From the NCBI RefSeq assembly GCF_023278565.1, contig NC_064680.1, forward strand, positions 2,232,001 through 2,296,000: a stretch of 64,000 nt of DNA, given 5' to 3'. The stretch comes from Colletotrichum lupini (lineage: Eukaryota > Ascomycota > Sordariomycetes > Glomerellales > Glomerellaceae). The first letter of the stretch is position 1. The number at the start of each line of letters is the position of its first letter. The translations under genes were made by a program, and so were the position numbers. The notes beneath the pieces are model-generated. The model saw nothing but the letters and a program-made list of their open reading frames with translations, had not been told where the DNA came from and made no database searches. Of the stretch, positions 1-11,263 are shown one piece after another.

Positions 1-1593
1 TCGAGTAGTGCGAGAGCGGCCCTTCGCAACCCGATGATGCATGCAGGGCTGTATCGGGCCGGTGGAAGCGAGAAGTTGAAGAGACCGATTGTCGACAGGC
101 CTGCTTGCAGGGCGGTTGAGCATTCGAGCCATGGATAAGTCGAGCTGGAGCATCGCGGCATCCGAGGTAAGGTCATGTCGCGCGCTTTGAAGAGCGGGCC
201 AAGCGTGAGCAGGTCCCGAATCCCAAATCCCGACGCTTCCATGGGTAGTTGCATCTTGATCCTCAGGCTATCTTTCGATTAGTATTATGGAGCCTTAGAC
301 TACTTTATGGATGAAGCATACTCACCTATACGCGTAGGCCATCGCGTGAAACAGAACCATGTCAACTGCACCCCCCGAGTCCACCAACTGTTGTTTCCAT
401 TTAGGTAGGTTGATGAGCCAACTGACCAATCTGGAGTCGGCTCTATCGATGGTATTAGACAATAGTCCTGGTGGCAGTGTTGGCATAGGGAGTATCAACT
501 CCGTGCTCAACCGGCACAGATCAATGAGATACGTCCACGACGAATGGCTCGTTTCATCCATAGGATCTCTTGCGTTGTACTTCTTAAGGGACAACGGTTG
601 TGGAATCTCCTGGTTTTTGTTAGTACCAACATCAGATTGGCGGTAATAGTGACTAACCCCTGACTGATATTCCCATTCTTCACAGGGGAGTTCAGTCGTT
701 ACGACAACGCCGGACAACATGAAAGCGGGCGAGTCCTCGCGCATCGCTCGCATGTTGCCTTGCCAGTACAGCGCCCAGTAGGTCCTCCGTGAGCTCTCTG
801 CAACGAAAGGATCACCTGCAGCATCTGCAAACGACTTGTCTTGCATGCCGAGATCGAGAGCCATCTGAGTTGCAGCGTCCATCCACCCCGCACTCAAGTC
901 CAATCGGCCCTCGCCAAAAGCAGCAACACTGAGAACGAGGAGACCCTGTACAGTCCAGCAAGTCATAGGCAAGCTGCCACTTGCGAGACTGAATGCTTTC
1001 TCTCGAAGTTCCTCTGATGAGACAGCATTTGAGAAGAGTGATCCCACGTACGTGATACAGCTTGTGAGGAAATGGAAAGGCTCAGGGTTTGACCGAATAC
1101 GACTCAGGAGCTGGTTCCTGGGCAGGAGCCACGGATGGGTATCGTGAAAGTTGGTGAAGTAAAGGCCGAAGAGCAGCGAAGTCGGTGATGCGGTGTTCAA
1201 ATCAGGGAGATGAGAGCTCCTGGCCAGAGACCATCCACAGGGTAGCTTGTCGACTACGTGAATGGGAATATCGAAGCTCGCCACCTCGGGAGATGGGAAA
1301 GAGACTGGCGTGTCCGGCGAGGCTGAAGGAGGTGCGATAGGATCGTTGATGAGACTGCGTTTCTTGGCATCCCGAATACCTCGGCGAGACTTTGCGTAGT
1401 AGCAGGTCTTCTCCTCCAAGCGGCATCTTAGGCAGGTTGGTAAGGCCGAGTCGCACTTGACGTGCTTTGATCGACAGGGCACACAGGCGAGAGATGCTCT
1501 AATGGTGGCTTTTGATTTGGCGGCCCCAGCACGTTGCTGCGTATCTCCCGGGCTATTGGCTTCCCTTGGGCTGGTGTTTGGCGTGAGCTCCAT
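1..1593 (-). CDS. Zn2Cys6 fungal transcription factor, 3' end cut by the window
   Basis: Probable nuclear DNA-binding regulator of unknown target. The start at 1593 is the first ATG. Residues 37-64 form a binuclear zinc cluster with cysteines at 37, 40, 47, 54, 57 and 64, followed by a basic stretch. The later part (a HPWLLPR motif near residue 155, then helical segments) resembles the fungal regulator middle homology region. Exon 1 is 1593-326. A 58-base intron (325-268) has donor GTGAGT, an ACTAAT-like branch site and a TAG acceptor. Exon 2 stays open from 267 to the left edge, so the C-terminus is missing. No neighbour suggests a pathway. Confidence 0.85.
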
Positions 1594-3685
1594 CGTGAAC
1601 TACAGTGAACTTAGTTTGACGTCGTAATTGGTTGTGAAGGGGAATTTGATCTACTACATATGCCAGATTGCTTCTCTGTGTTCGGATCGTCCAAGGCCAA
1701 AGGAGATGCTGCTGGTGTTTATGTAAATCTTTGCCTTGACAACTGACGATGGACGAACTCATAACCGTCTCTGCCCCTGTCGGTAGACTGGATGCCTCAA
1801 TGTCACGTTCACATCTTGACCAGCCCAATTTGGGCATGCAAGACATCGACCGGGGAAGGAAATGGGTGAAGAGAGATGACATAACAGAAAAGCGTTCCGT
1901 AGTTGTCAATACGCGTTGGTTGTTCGGGCCGCCCGCCACTTTGCTATGCTCCGAGCCTCTTCGGACACTGTTTCTGGAGCTGGAACCACAAAAAAGCGCG
2001 GTGAGAGAGTGACTCTGAAGCGACAAGTGAAAATAGAAGCATCTTGGTAAGCACCACTGTGAGAAGCTAGGTATGGGCCGGGTTGCGTCGAAGCCGTGTT
2101 GAGCCACGCCTGCGTCCCGGTCGATTGGGCAGAGGATGCTTAGGGTGTACACTTTTTCCGAATTAGGAATGCCTTCATGCAGGTATACGGTCCCTAGCAA
2201 GCCCGCTGCACGATGTCTAGTCTGAGCCTCCCGCTCTACCCGTTTGTCGAACCAAGAACCAGTGTTTTCAGTTGTCTTGATATTGGATCCGGCCAGAGAT
2301 AGACTCTCATTGCATCTCCAGCAGGTTTGAGTAGGCAGCGAGATTTGATGGAAGCTTCTAGCGCAAGGCACGAGGTTGGTGTTCTACTCCTTACTCTTCC
2401 GGCCTACAATGCTAACAGAAAGATAGATCTCGTCACGATAGGCGAGCTCCTCGTTGACTGTAGCTCTTGATCAACGAGTTTTGAAAGATTGTGTAGTACG
2501 ATCAAGTCAAACCCGGGGCGCTGTGTATACTGAGGTTGGACGGGCTTTTAGTTACTGGGTAACGTTACCATCGACGATGTGATGTGATGAAGGCTTCATA
2601 CACGTCCAAATCGCGATGTGCGTCATTGGCCTCGCTCAACTCCGGCGGTCAGATTAGCTCCGTGTGAGAAAGATGGGCTTGAAGATGTCAATTCAGGGTA
2701 ATCGCAAAACGCTTGAGACAACAGGGCAAGAATTTGACAAGCGAAGAATGCCCTGAGAATGCCTTGCAAGCCTCTCAGACTCGTAAGGTCGATAAGATGG
2801 GTTGTTGGCGCTAGTCGACATAAGCTTGACCTGATGCTGCAGCTGTGGTGGCCGGACGTTGGCGAATCGAATGCAAGATTTCCTTCTTCTCTCCTTCTTG
2901 TCACACCCCAAAGCTGGGAAGATGTCTGCGGGTAAGGCAAGGGTCACCTCCCCGTCTCAGCACAGTGCTATAGAATGGCGCATGGTGTGTCGGGTATGTC
3001 CGTTCGTGTTCATGTCGACAACCTTCAGTGATGGCAGAGATGCAGAGACGACGACTATCTGCGGTAGTATTCCGTCCCTATGGCGGCAAGGGTTGGTGAT
3101 TGAGGCACGTTCATCTCAAGCACTCAACCTCCTCCCGCTCTGAGGTTGTACAGGGGTCCAGGTTGATGACACACCGTCTGATGTAAGCCTGTCTTCTGCA
3201 TCGCATCTGCAGAGCAATCAGTAAACAGCATGACAGAGATGTATATTGGTTTGTAAGACCACAGCCAACTTGCTCAAAGCAGAGTTGCTTTGGTAAGGTA
3301 ATGAATAAGAGTCGGAGTCTCAGGAAGCTGTGGTCGTACAAGAAGGACAGGGGACCTGACCTCCACTGGAATGGCACGGGCGCCCCGGGACGTCAGACTC
3401 CAGCCTCCGGCCGATTCTCGGCTCAGGCCACTCCCGCCCAGGTCATGGCTCAGGTAATAATCCCCAGACCATCCGCGGCAGGCAGGGGCCTCGGGGACTT
3501 GAGCAGCGCAACGGGTTTGGTGGCAGCCGATGCAGGTGAGCAGAGCGGACCTCGGCTTTTCCTCCACTTACCACTCTTGAGGTGCCAGAACTACCGTCAC
3601 CTTATCATCAGCCACTTGATGGAAGAGGTGTGATGCATCGCAATTTGCACCTCACCACCACCTTTCACCACCCAATGCTGCCCAG
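1594..3685. other. Intergenic, shared upstream region of the Zn2Cys6 gene and PEX2
   Basis: About 2.1 kb between divergent genes. I see only short unrelated reading frames. The longest, minus strand 2371-1553, begins at GTG, overlaps the regulator in another frame and looks like no protein I know. No RNA gene or repeat was recognised. Confidence 0.6.
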
Positions 3686-5101
3686 ATGACATCGACCAAT
3701 TTTGCGCAAGCGCAGCAGCGGCTGGCAGCACGACGACAAGCCCGCGAAGCCGATAACGCAGCACGACTCGCCGCCCAGCGTGATTCCTCACGCGCCCGCG
3801 CCCAGATTGATCGTTTGCCCTTCCCTTTCAGTCGCCTCGGCTCAGCATGGGACTCGATTTCAACGCAAGACGGCACTCGCCCCGCCTTCAGGGTCGGGCA
3901 AGTCGACGCAGAATTACTCGATGACGAACTATTGGAGTTGCTTCGCGGCCAGGTTGGCGATGCACTCAAGTACTTCGCTGGCGGCCACCTGAAAGACGAC
4001 TGGTCTGCTGAGATCCTTCTTGCACTTCGCGCCATCCTATTCAAGTTGACAGTCTGGGATAACGACGCGACATATGGAGCAGCTCTACAGAACCTGAAAT
4101 ACACGGATGCGCGCAAAGATGGATCCGTCCTCGTTGCGCCATCTAGGTGGCAGAAGTCACTATACGGATTAGCCACCGTATTTGGGAAATACGGCTGGGA
4201 GAAGTGGGAGAACTGGTTGCTCGAGAACGACGATGGTTACAGCGACGAGCCCAACCCTCGACTCCAAAGATTGTCGCGGCTGACGTCCCGGGTAACGACG
4301 CTCCACGCTGGAGCAGCCTTCGTTTCGTTTCTCGTCTTTCTACTGCAGGGAAGATATCGCACCCTTCTCGATAGAGTCTTACGAATGCGCCTGGCTCCAC
4401 CAACCAGTCAGGTGAGCCGAGAGGTCTCTTTTGAGTACCTCAACCGACAACTTGTTTGGCACGCTTTCACGGAGTTTCTTCTATTCATATTGCCGCTTGT
4501 TGGCATCAACCGGTGGAGGAGGTGGATTTCAAGGACATGGCGCAAGACGAAAGAGATCATCACCACAAAGGGAGACGAAGATAAGTCGGCTAATGGTGAA
4601 CTGGGCTTTTTGCCCGAACGCACATGCGCCATATGCTACCAGGATCAGAACGCCCTTGCGAGCACAGAGACCGAGATCATGGCAGCGGCCGCATCAAGTG
4701 GTGTTATCGGCTCATCCCAAACCGATATCACCAATCCTTACGAGACCATCCCTTGCGGCTGCATCTATTGCTTTGTCTGCATCGCAACGCGACTAGAGCG
4801 CGAAGAAGGTGAAGGCTGGACGTGTCTCAAGTGTGGCGAGCTCGTCAAAGAGTGCAAGCCATGGAGCGGCGACGTTTTAGAGCCACCAAAGAAGTCGCCA
4901 ACTGCCAAAGTTGTGGCCTTTCTAGATGACGCCAGGGATTCCCAGAGTGAAATTGGCACGGAGGGCAACGCTGATAGCGAAGAGGGCGAGGGCATGAATA
5001 GCACCGAGTTTATTGATGTTTCTCAGGATAAAGACTATTCTGACGATACGGATACTGGCGACTCAGAAGGGTTCGAGGAGACAATGGACCAGGACGAGTA
5101 A
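3686..5101 (+). CDS. PEX2: Peroxin-2, RING E3 ubiquitin ligase of the peroxisomal membrane
   Basis: Intronless, 471 residues. PEX2 works with PEX10 and PEX12 in the peroxisomal membrane to ubiquitinate the receptor PEX5 so that it can be recycled. The N-terminal half matches the Pex2/Pex12 domain, with hydrophobic stretches near residues 205-220 and 250-275. A RING lies at about 313-382 (CAIC, then PCGC, IYCFVC, and TCLKC). The usual C3HC4 histidine appears to be a cysteine here. After the RING comes an acidic Ser/Asp/Glu tail of about 75 residues. In Podospora the homologue (car1) is also needed for sexual development (family knowledge). The start is the first ATG before the conserved region. 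Confidence 0.92.
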   Translation: MTSTNFAQAQQRLAARRQAREADNAARLAAQRDSSRARAQIDRLPFPFSRLGSAWDSISTQDGTRPAFRVGQVDAELLDDELLELLRGQVGDALKYFAGGHLKDDWSAEILLALRAILFKLTVWDNDATYGAALQNLKYTDARKDGSVLVAPSRWQKSLYGLATVFGKYGWEKWENWLLENDDGYSDEPNPRLQRLSRLTSRVTTLHAGAAFVSFLVFLLQGRYRTLLDRVLRMRLAPPTSQVSREVSFEYLNRQLVWHAFTEFLLFILPLVGINRWRRWISRTWRKTKEIITTKGDEDKSANGELGFLPERTCAICYQDQNALASTETEIMAAAASSGVIGSSQTDITNPYETIPCGCIYCFVCIATRLEREEGEGWTCLKCGELVKECKPWSGDVLEPPKKSPTAKVVAFLDDARDSQSEIGTEGNADSEEGEGMNSTEFIDVSQDKDYSDDTDTGDSEGFEETMDQDE

Positions 5102-5918
5102 AAAGGCTACAAATAATCACATTGTACACTATTGCACGACTTAGCACCGGCATCATGAGGTCTTCGTCTTTTTAGGCAGCGTCTTCATCTGAAGACAGCA
5201 CAAGCAAGCGATCATCAATACGCATACGCAAGGAGTTGCTCAGTCCTTAGAGACATGGATGGATATGCGGTAGTAGCCCAACCTCGAGGAAGTCACGAAT
5301 GCAAGGCTTTATCGTCTTATCATCTTGACATCGCATTACAAGCTCATTTCCCCTGTTCCGTTTGGTATGCGAATGATTGATGCATCCGTCCTCTTACGCC
5401 ATCAGTCTGGGGCCGGGGGCACATCGGGAGGCAGAACGTGGCCGAAGCCCCCACTGCCAACGCACTCCATGCTCCGCCCAATACGTGCTAGCGCCCGCTG
5501 TACAAGGACGTTGGATCCGCCATGCCCACCGAGATTCCAGGGACCGTCCCAGGCACATGGCGGCCTTAGCGTCATAAGCGCACTGAAATCCCAATTTACA
5601 CAGGACTGTTGTCCGGGATTCCTTCACCTCACACCACGAGCTTCCGACGCCCACACGACGAATTCGAGATCCGCCCTTGTGCATTTGTGTAATTCAGCGG
5701 AGCGTCTCGAGACAACAACGTGTTAGACGAGTTTACAACTGCTTTTCTCCAAAGGACATAGAAATCGCATCGAAACAAAGTCGGAAATCAGAGAAGGAAA
5801 AGGCACATGACGAGACTTTTCCCCAAACCGAAGAAACAAAACAACAACAACAACAACAAGAAACCCCAAATGTCGCAAAGATAGAAGACCTACCCACCGA
5901 ACCTCACAAATCCAAGCG
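5102..5918. other. Intergenic, PEX2 3' flank and promoter of the next gene
   Basis: No supported gene. The last 100 bases before the next ATG are A-rich and contain a short CAA run (about 5840-5860), typical of a fungal 5' leader. Confidence 0.55.
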
Positions 5919-7969
5919 ATGCCGAGCTTCTTCCAATTCACCCAAGGCAACGAGTCCCGCACCCGCCTCACGAGCGACGCCTCCCCTCTGCTGGGCCGAT
6001 TCCGCGCCGTACCCCCGCGATCCGACGTCCCCGGCCGCCGTCGCCGCTCCAGCACCCTCGGCTTGTTCACGTCTAATAACCGTGGAAGCGTATACGTCGG
6101 CTACGGCGCGCTTCTGTCCGCCTCGGGTCTCGAGAACCACGATAATGATGCTGCAAGGGACGGCGACTGGGAGGAGTTGGGCGCGTGGGCGCGCACCTGG
6201 CGCAAGATCTCCAACGTCTGGGTCGAACCGAAGCAGAGCGCCGTCAAGGGCGTTGTCGACGTGTGGTGGAGTCGGTATGGAGTCTTGGTGCTGATGCCTG
6301 CTGTTCTGGTATGTTTGGCAATTCCTTTGACAATAGGACGGACAGATCGAAGAGTTGGCGAGTGATTGGGACTAACACGGGAGGGAAACCTAGGCTATTG
6401 CATGGTGTGCGATACCGTTCCCAAAGTACTCCTTCCCCGGTGAGGATGACGATGATCGAAGTGATCCCCTGCCAGGGTCTGGGCGTAAGATACCCGGCCA
6501 CGGAGAAGCAAGAGTACAGATCAACTTTTGGTTCTTCCTCTTCGTGTACTACGGTTTCTATAACGTTACGGCTCTGATATGGATCACCAAGGTCTTCAAC
6601 TTGTACAGCTTGAATTGGTACGTCAGACCCCCTTTCACGCTCCTCAGAAGCACCTAGATATGCTTACACTCAAATGTAGGTGGCCGCAATCCTTTGGATT
6701 TCCAGTTACGATGTCCATCATCGCCCTCATCTCGATAGCAGTCCCAATCCCCATCTACCTTGTCCCAGAGACGCGCTTCCTCACCGCCCACAACACGGCC
6801 TGGATTTCCTGGACCTTCATCGTCATGGCCATGCCAGTTGCCATTGCCTTTTGCATCCTTCTTACCTCCCAGCGTCACCTGAAGCTGCGCCAGTCGCTCT
6901 CCGAGACCCAACGCATCTTCACCACGTCCTGGTGGACAGGCGAGGCCGAAGGGAGCATCCCCCGTCGCGATAACCGCCGGCGGCCGAATCTTAGCAGCGA
7001 CGCCTTTGACCCGGACGCGACGCTCCAGGTCGCCGCTGAGCAGTCTCGCAATATGGGCGGCGTCAGGATGCGCCGTAGGTGGCTGCCCGCCAGTTTCGTC
7101 CGCTTCATCTGGTTCTGCTTGGCCCTTTTTGTCGGGCTCATGGCGTACGTCATAGGAGAGGCCTACGCCGAGATATACCTGCGCACGCTGCCTCATAACA
7201 ACTTGGAGACCATCGTGTACGTCTACAGCTGGATCATCACGGTGCACCTTCTTGATGCCCTCACGGGCTGGCTTCTGGGTATCCGCGAGGGCGAGCGAGT
7301 GGGAAGCTACCCCCTGAGCTGGGTCTTCAAACTGTGAGTACTCCTTGTCTAGGCAAGAGTGATTCAACATCAAATTGACACCAACCATCCAGATACTTCA
7401 TGCTCACCTACCAAACCTACGTCCGCGCTCTGTACGCGCGCCTCCGATCCCCGGAGCAATTCATCTACCTCCAGATCCTCTCCAGCAGCACCCTCATCAT
7501 CCTCACCCCGCTCACAATGTCCCGCCTCTACCACCGCATCACCGTCGCCCTCAACTTCACGGACCAGTCCTACGCCTCGTACCAGAAAGTGTGTACCCGC
7601 AACGTCTTCATCCGCTTCCTCGCCGAGAACGTCTCCATGGCCGCCTTCCTCGGCAGCGTGCTGGTGCTGCACTTTGGGCCCAACAAGGACGTCTATCCGT
7701 ACTTTGCCTTTGACGGGAAAGTGACGGGCGACGACTACGACTACGATTTCCGGCTCACCTTTTGGGCCTCGTCCGTCACCTGGGCCTGCGAGCTCGTCGC
7801 CTCCGTCATCGTACGCGGGCTCATCAGCTGGTTCTTCGGTGTCGATGTCGGTATGGAGGGCAAGCTCGACCTCGCCGTGTGGCCGGAGCTGCTCCCGACC
7901 AGCGTGGCCGTCATGTTCCACGTCCTGCAGAACATGTTCTTCTCCATTATCCGGCTACAATTCCACTGA
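5919..7969 (+). CDS. Uncharacterised multi-pass membrane protein (about 10 helices)
   Basis: I do not recognise the family. Exons are 5919-6308, 6394-6617, 6680-7333 and 7393-7969, giving 614 residues. All three introns have good donors (GTATGT, GTACGT, GTGAGT) and acceptors, and the frame closes exactly. The first 115 residues are hydrophilic and Arg/Ser-rich. Hydrophobic segments then follow, the clearest starting with YGVLVLMPAVL, INFWFFLFVYYGFYNV, TMSIIALISIAVPIPIYL, WISWTFIVMAMPVAIAF, FIWFCLALFVGLMAYVIG, YSWIITVHLLDAL, LQILSSSTLIILTPL, MAAFLGSVLVLHF, WASSVTWACELVASVIV and SVAVMFHVLQNMFFSII. An acidic/basic loop of about 90 residues follows the fourth. It could be a transporter, scramblase-like or organelle membrane protein; the sequence does not decide. 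Confidence 0.8.
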
Positions 7970-10162
7970 TGGAAAGGAAGCGCAACAATCAGACGCAAAC
8001 GCCCTCAACCCCAAGCTCGGCTGGTTCCCGCTGGCTCTCTCTTCGGCTCCTACATGCCGATATCGCCCTATCTTATCACCATTACATCCAACCATCAAAC
8101 TGTTTCCCCCATTGCAGAGGCGTTATCCGAACTCATTGAGCGCTTTCATTTCTTTCGGCAAGAGATTGCACTCTGTCCAGGGTGTGTAAAACGGCATCCT
8201 GGGTTACTTATTTCTTCTCTCTCAGCATCGAGCGATACCAACAACAGCCGGCGTACCACCTTTTCTTTCTTTCTTGGATGGATAACGAACAACTTTCTTT
8301 CTCTTTTCCGCATACCTGGGGCGTACATGTTGTTCTTTACTCTGTTCTCTTGCCGCGTCTGCTTTTTTGGCTATTGGTGCGGAAAGAACTAAGAATGATA
8401 CCCCCCTTCCTCGTCTCGTTTCCTCCCTCTTTTTTCATACCCCATGCTCGCTCACGTTATTCCAAGTTTCATTAGATTAGAGATACCACACTCATCAATT
8501 CCCTTCCTTGGCATGATGGTTACGAAAGATCGGGTATTAGTTTTCTTTTCTGGAGGTAGAAAGAGAGATTCAATGTTAATACGTAGAGATTAATGATCAT
8601 CATGTTAGACGACTCAGCAATCATTGTTGGTGGCTTTATATGACGGCCTCCTTGGTAGATACACACGATCTGCAGGAAGACAAGAGGCGAACTAACAAGA
8701 GTGACAGTCTGCTTATAGAGTAAACTAGATCCAGCGCAGAGTTGGAAAAAGAGAAAACGTGATACTGCCAAAGCCCTTGGGTCGCGCAGTCTGCTTCTTG
8801 TCTCCAAAGATCCTCATTTAATCGGCCATCTGGGAATCTCATTGGCGCCGTCAAAATCGAAATCGGCTACCTGCATGATGCCGTCCTACCACCACACTCC
8901 TCCGTCTTGGAGCCATGACACACGCGGTCGACACCCTCTTCATCCAGAGCATCGCGACTCGGTCAAGCTTTGGTGCGGCTCGCTCTGGCCACTCGTGGAA
9001 ACTGAAGCCGCTCAACGGTCTCTGCAGAATCCCGACAGATCCCATGGAACCAGCGAGCTTCATTCCGGTTTTGGGTAGGGTCGGCCACAGCGGTAACCGT
9101 GGTTGCGTCTGCGAGACGACGACAATACCTGACAGGCAGAGAGAGAAAAAAGCAAAGAAACACCATCAGCGCGCAGAATTGATCCACGGATAGCCGCTTT
9201 CCCCGGACGAGTTGGAATGGGGGCTGATTGCAGCCGACCAACAGCCATCAGAGATACCAATGCCACCTGGCACGAATAGGACATCGACCCGGATAGTCTC
9301 TGACTGCATCTTCCATACAAAGATTTGAGCGACGTCAGCAAATAGTTACCCACAGTTGCATATTTTTCTCTTAGGCCTTTCCCTTCTTTCTTCAGATCAC
9401 GGAGCCAATGATACCAGAGTCGGACAGGAGCGGTGAGGGATAGGTCGCTCGATGGTCGGCCATGAAAGACTGACTCATTTGCATCGACTACCCGCTAGCG
9501 GCGCCGGAGCTACGGCATCATCAAGCTTCTCAAGGCCAAACGGAAAGGGTAGGGGCCGTCAGTAAGGCATCCGGTTGTGAAAACCTGCTGCCGTGAGGTT
9601 GCGTCAACGGGTCCGTTTCCACCTGTGCCGGAGCGTTTTGGACGCCGCTAATGCACCCAATTTTGGTCGCCGCTGGCCCCGGGCATGTGAACCTTCCCGT
9701 CTCATGTTGCGGCTACGATAATCCCCGGCTCGTATGGAAGGAAGTGCTTCCACACTTTGTTCCGGAGTCATAGTGTTGGCCTGTTGCAGGAAACTCCTGA
9801 TGACTACCGGATGACCGAGAGAGCCTGTTATGTTTCGTTGGGAAAGGCAATTGTCCTTAGCATTCTAAAGAAGCATATTAGTTCCAAAGAACCCGAGAAG
9901 AGACCGTTTGCCCGGCAAGGACACTACGGTACAGCGGCTGGCATCTCTGTCCGAGCCGCCCGATGAAATCGAGTTCCACTGTCCGTGGGGAGGCCGCGTC
10001 TCGTCCTTGGCTTGAACGGGGCCCGATGGCAAATCGATGACAAAAAAATATGTTGGTTTCGGCCACTCAGCAGAAGGGCCAGGGTAGGCACTGTTTAAAA
10101 GCGTTTGGCGGAATGGCTTCCGACCTGGGATGGGACGCTACATGTCTATGCATGTACTATGA
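7970..10162. other. Gene-poor stretch, first part
   Basis: The 3' flank of the membrane-protein gene (T-rich, 8220-8470) followed by sequence with only short frames on both strands. No splice-linked conserved protein, RNA gene or element was recognised. Confidence 0.55.
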
Positions 10163-11263
10163 TTATAGACAGTGATTCTCGTGTGTTATAAGGTAGTTTA
10201 CCACTTGGTATCTATATCGGAATCGCATGACTGTAGGACGTGTAGTGATGCGGTGGAGACAACGGCAGCAGCGGTCGCGATCCAGACTCCATCGACCAGG
10301 TACATCGTTCAACAGCTTTCCCAAGCTCCAGGCGAAATACGGACGAAGATCTTCGAAAGCTGACGGGAATAAGGGTCGAAGCTCAGGTTCCAGACTGGGC
10401 CATCGGTGACATGCTAGGAATCGGAAAGGAAGGTTCCAGGATAACGGACGGCTGGGCGGAAATGATCGGATAAGATGGTCTCGAAACATTCGGACAGAAT
10501 CTGATGGGGTTGCCAAGAAGATGGTCCCGTCCATGCCAGGGCTGAGTCCTTCGTATGTCCTGGTAGAGGCAGATATAGGTATGCGGATACTAAGGTTGGT
10601 ACTATGCATTGGTTCACTGAGGTGCCGAGTCTCGTTTGGCAGGATTCGCGGGTGGTCAACATTGTGGTGTGGTAGTGGGATGAGTCGGCGGCTGCTTGGA
10701 TCGCGGTATGCATTGGCGCGTGAGATCAACGGGATATCCCAAGTGATACGGCTCATTTCCTGTCGAGAGCGCGGGGGCACATGTCGTTCACAGGGGACCT
10801 TTGAAGTGTGATTCGACGGCGACCCTGGCCGCGGCCGTGACTCAATGCGAAGTGATAGCAGGATGTTGCGGCGGCGGTTTGTCTGTCTCTCGGAACGTTC
10901 TGGCTCGATGGGAACAGTGAACGGGCGAGACCCTGCGACGTAGTGGGTGGGGTGGAAGCTGATAATTGACGGAATGGCACAGCGGTAGGACCCCATCGTT
11001 GCTGGTGGCTGAAGCTCATACATACGCAGTAAGGTGAGAGGACGCGGAACCATGTTGCCTGTCAGACAGGTACCGGACAAGTGGGCTGTGATATATAAGC
11101 CCTCAACAGAATCGAGTGAGTTCAGTAAGTACAAGTACAAGCTGTGGGTGCAGATACAGCACTTAGGAGTACTCCTGAACATCTGCCGTAACAATTTAAT
11201 CGTTCCGGTTTGGCTCAGGTTTGAGCATTGTTGGGCCTGAGCAAAGTGTTCTATCGAGGCCAT
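10163..11263 (-). CDS. Unsupported 366-codon open reading frame, possible orphan gene
   Basis: An ATG-initiated frame of 366 codons with no known motif. It is rich in Arg, Ser, Pro and His, lacks the GC-biased third positions of the sure genes around it, and has no opposite-strand gene that would explain it as a shadow. The first 60 residues are hydrophobic in places (a YLYLLNSL stretch). It may be a species-specific gene, part of a longer transcript, or chance. It is listed because its length stands out in a 6 kb stretch otherwise holding frames under about 110 codons. Confidence 0.2.
   Translation of the reverse strand: MASIEHFAQAQQCSNLSQTGTIKLLRQMFRSTPKCCICTHSLYLYLLNSLDSVEGLYITAHLSGTCLTGNMVPRPLTLLRMYELQPPATMGSYRCAIPSIISFHPTHYVAGSRPFTVPIEPERSERQTNRRRNILLSLRIESRPRPGSPSNHTSKVPCERHVPPRSRQEMSRITWDIPLISRANAYRDPSSRRLIPLPHHNVDHPRILPNETRHLSEPMHSTNLSIRIPISASTRTYEGLSPGMDGTIFLATPSDSVRMFRDHLIRSFPPSRPLSWNLPFRFLACHRWPSLEPELRPLFPSAFEDLRPYFAWSLGKLLNDVPGRWSLDRDRCCRCLHRITTRPTVMRFRYRYQVVNYLITHENHCL

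Noticed and set aside
1553..2371. Minus-strand open frame of 272 codons upstream of the Zn2Cys6 gene
   Set aside because: It starts with GTG, overlaps the sure gene in a different frame and shows no domain; it is best explained as leader/promoter sequence.
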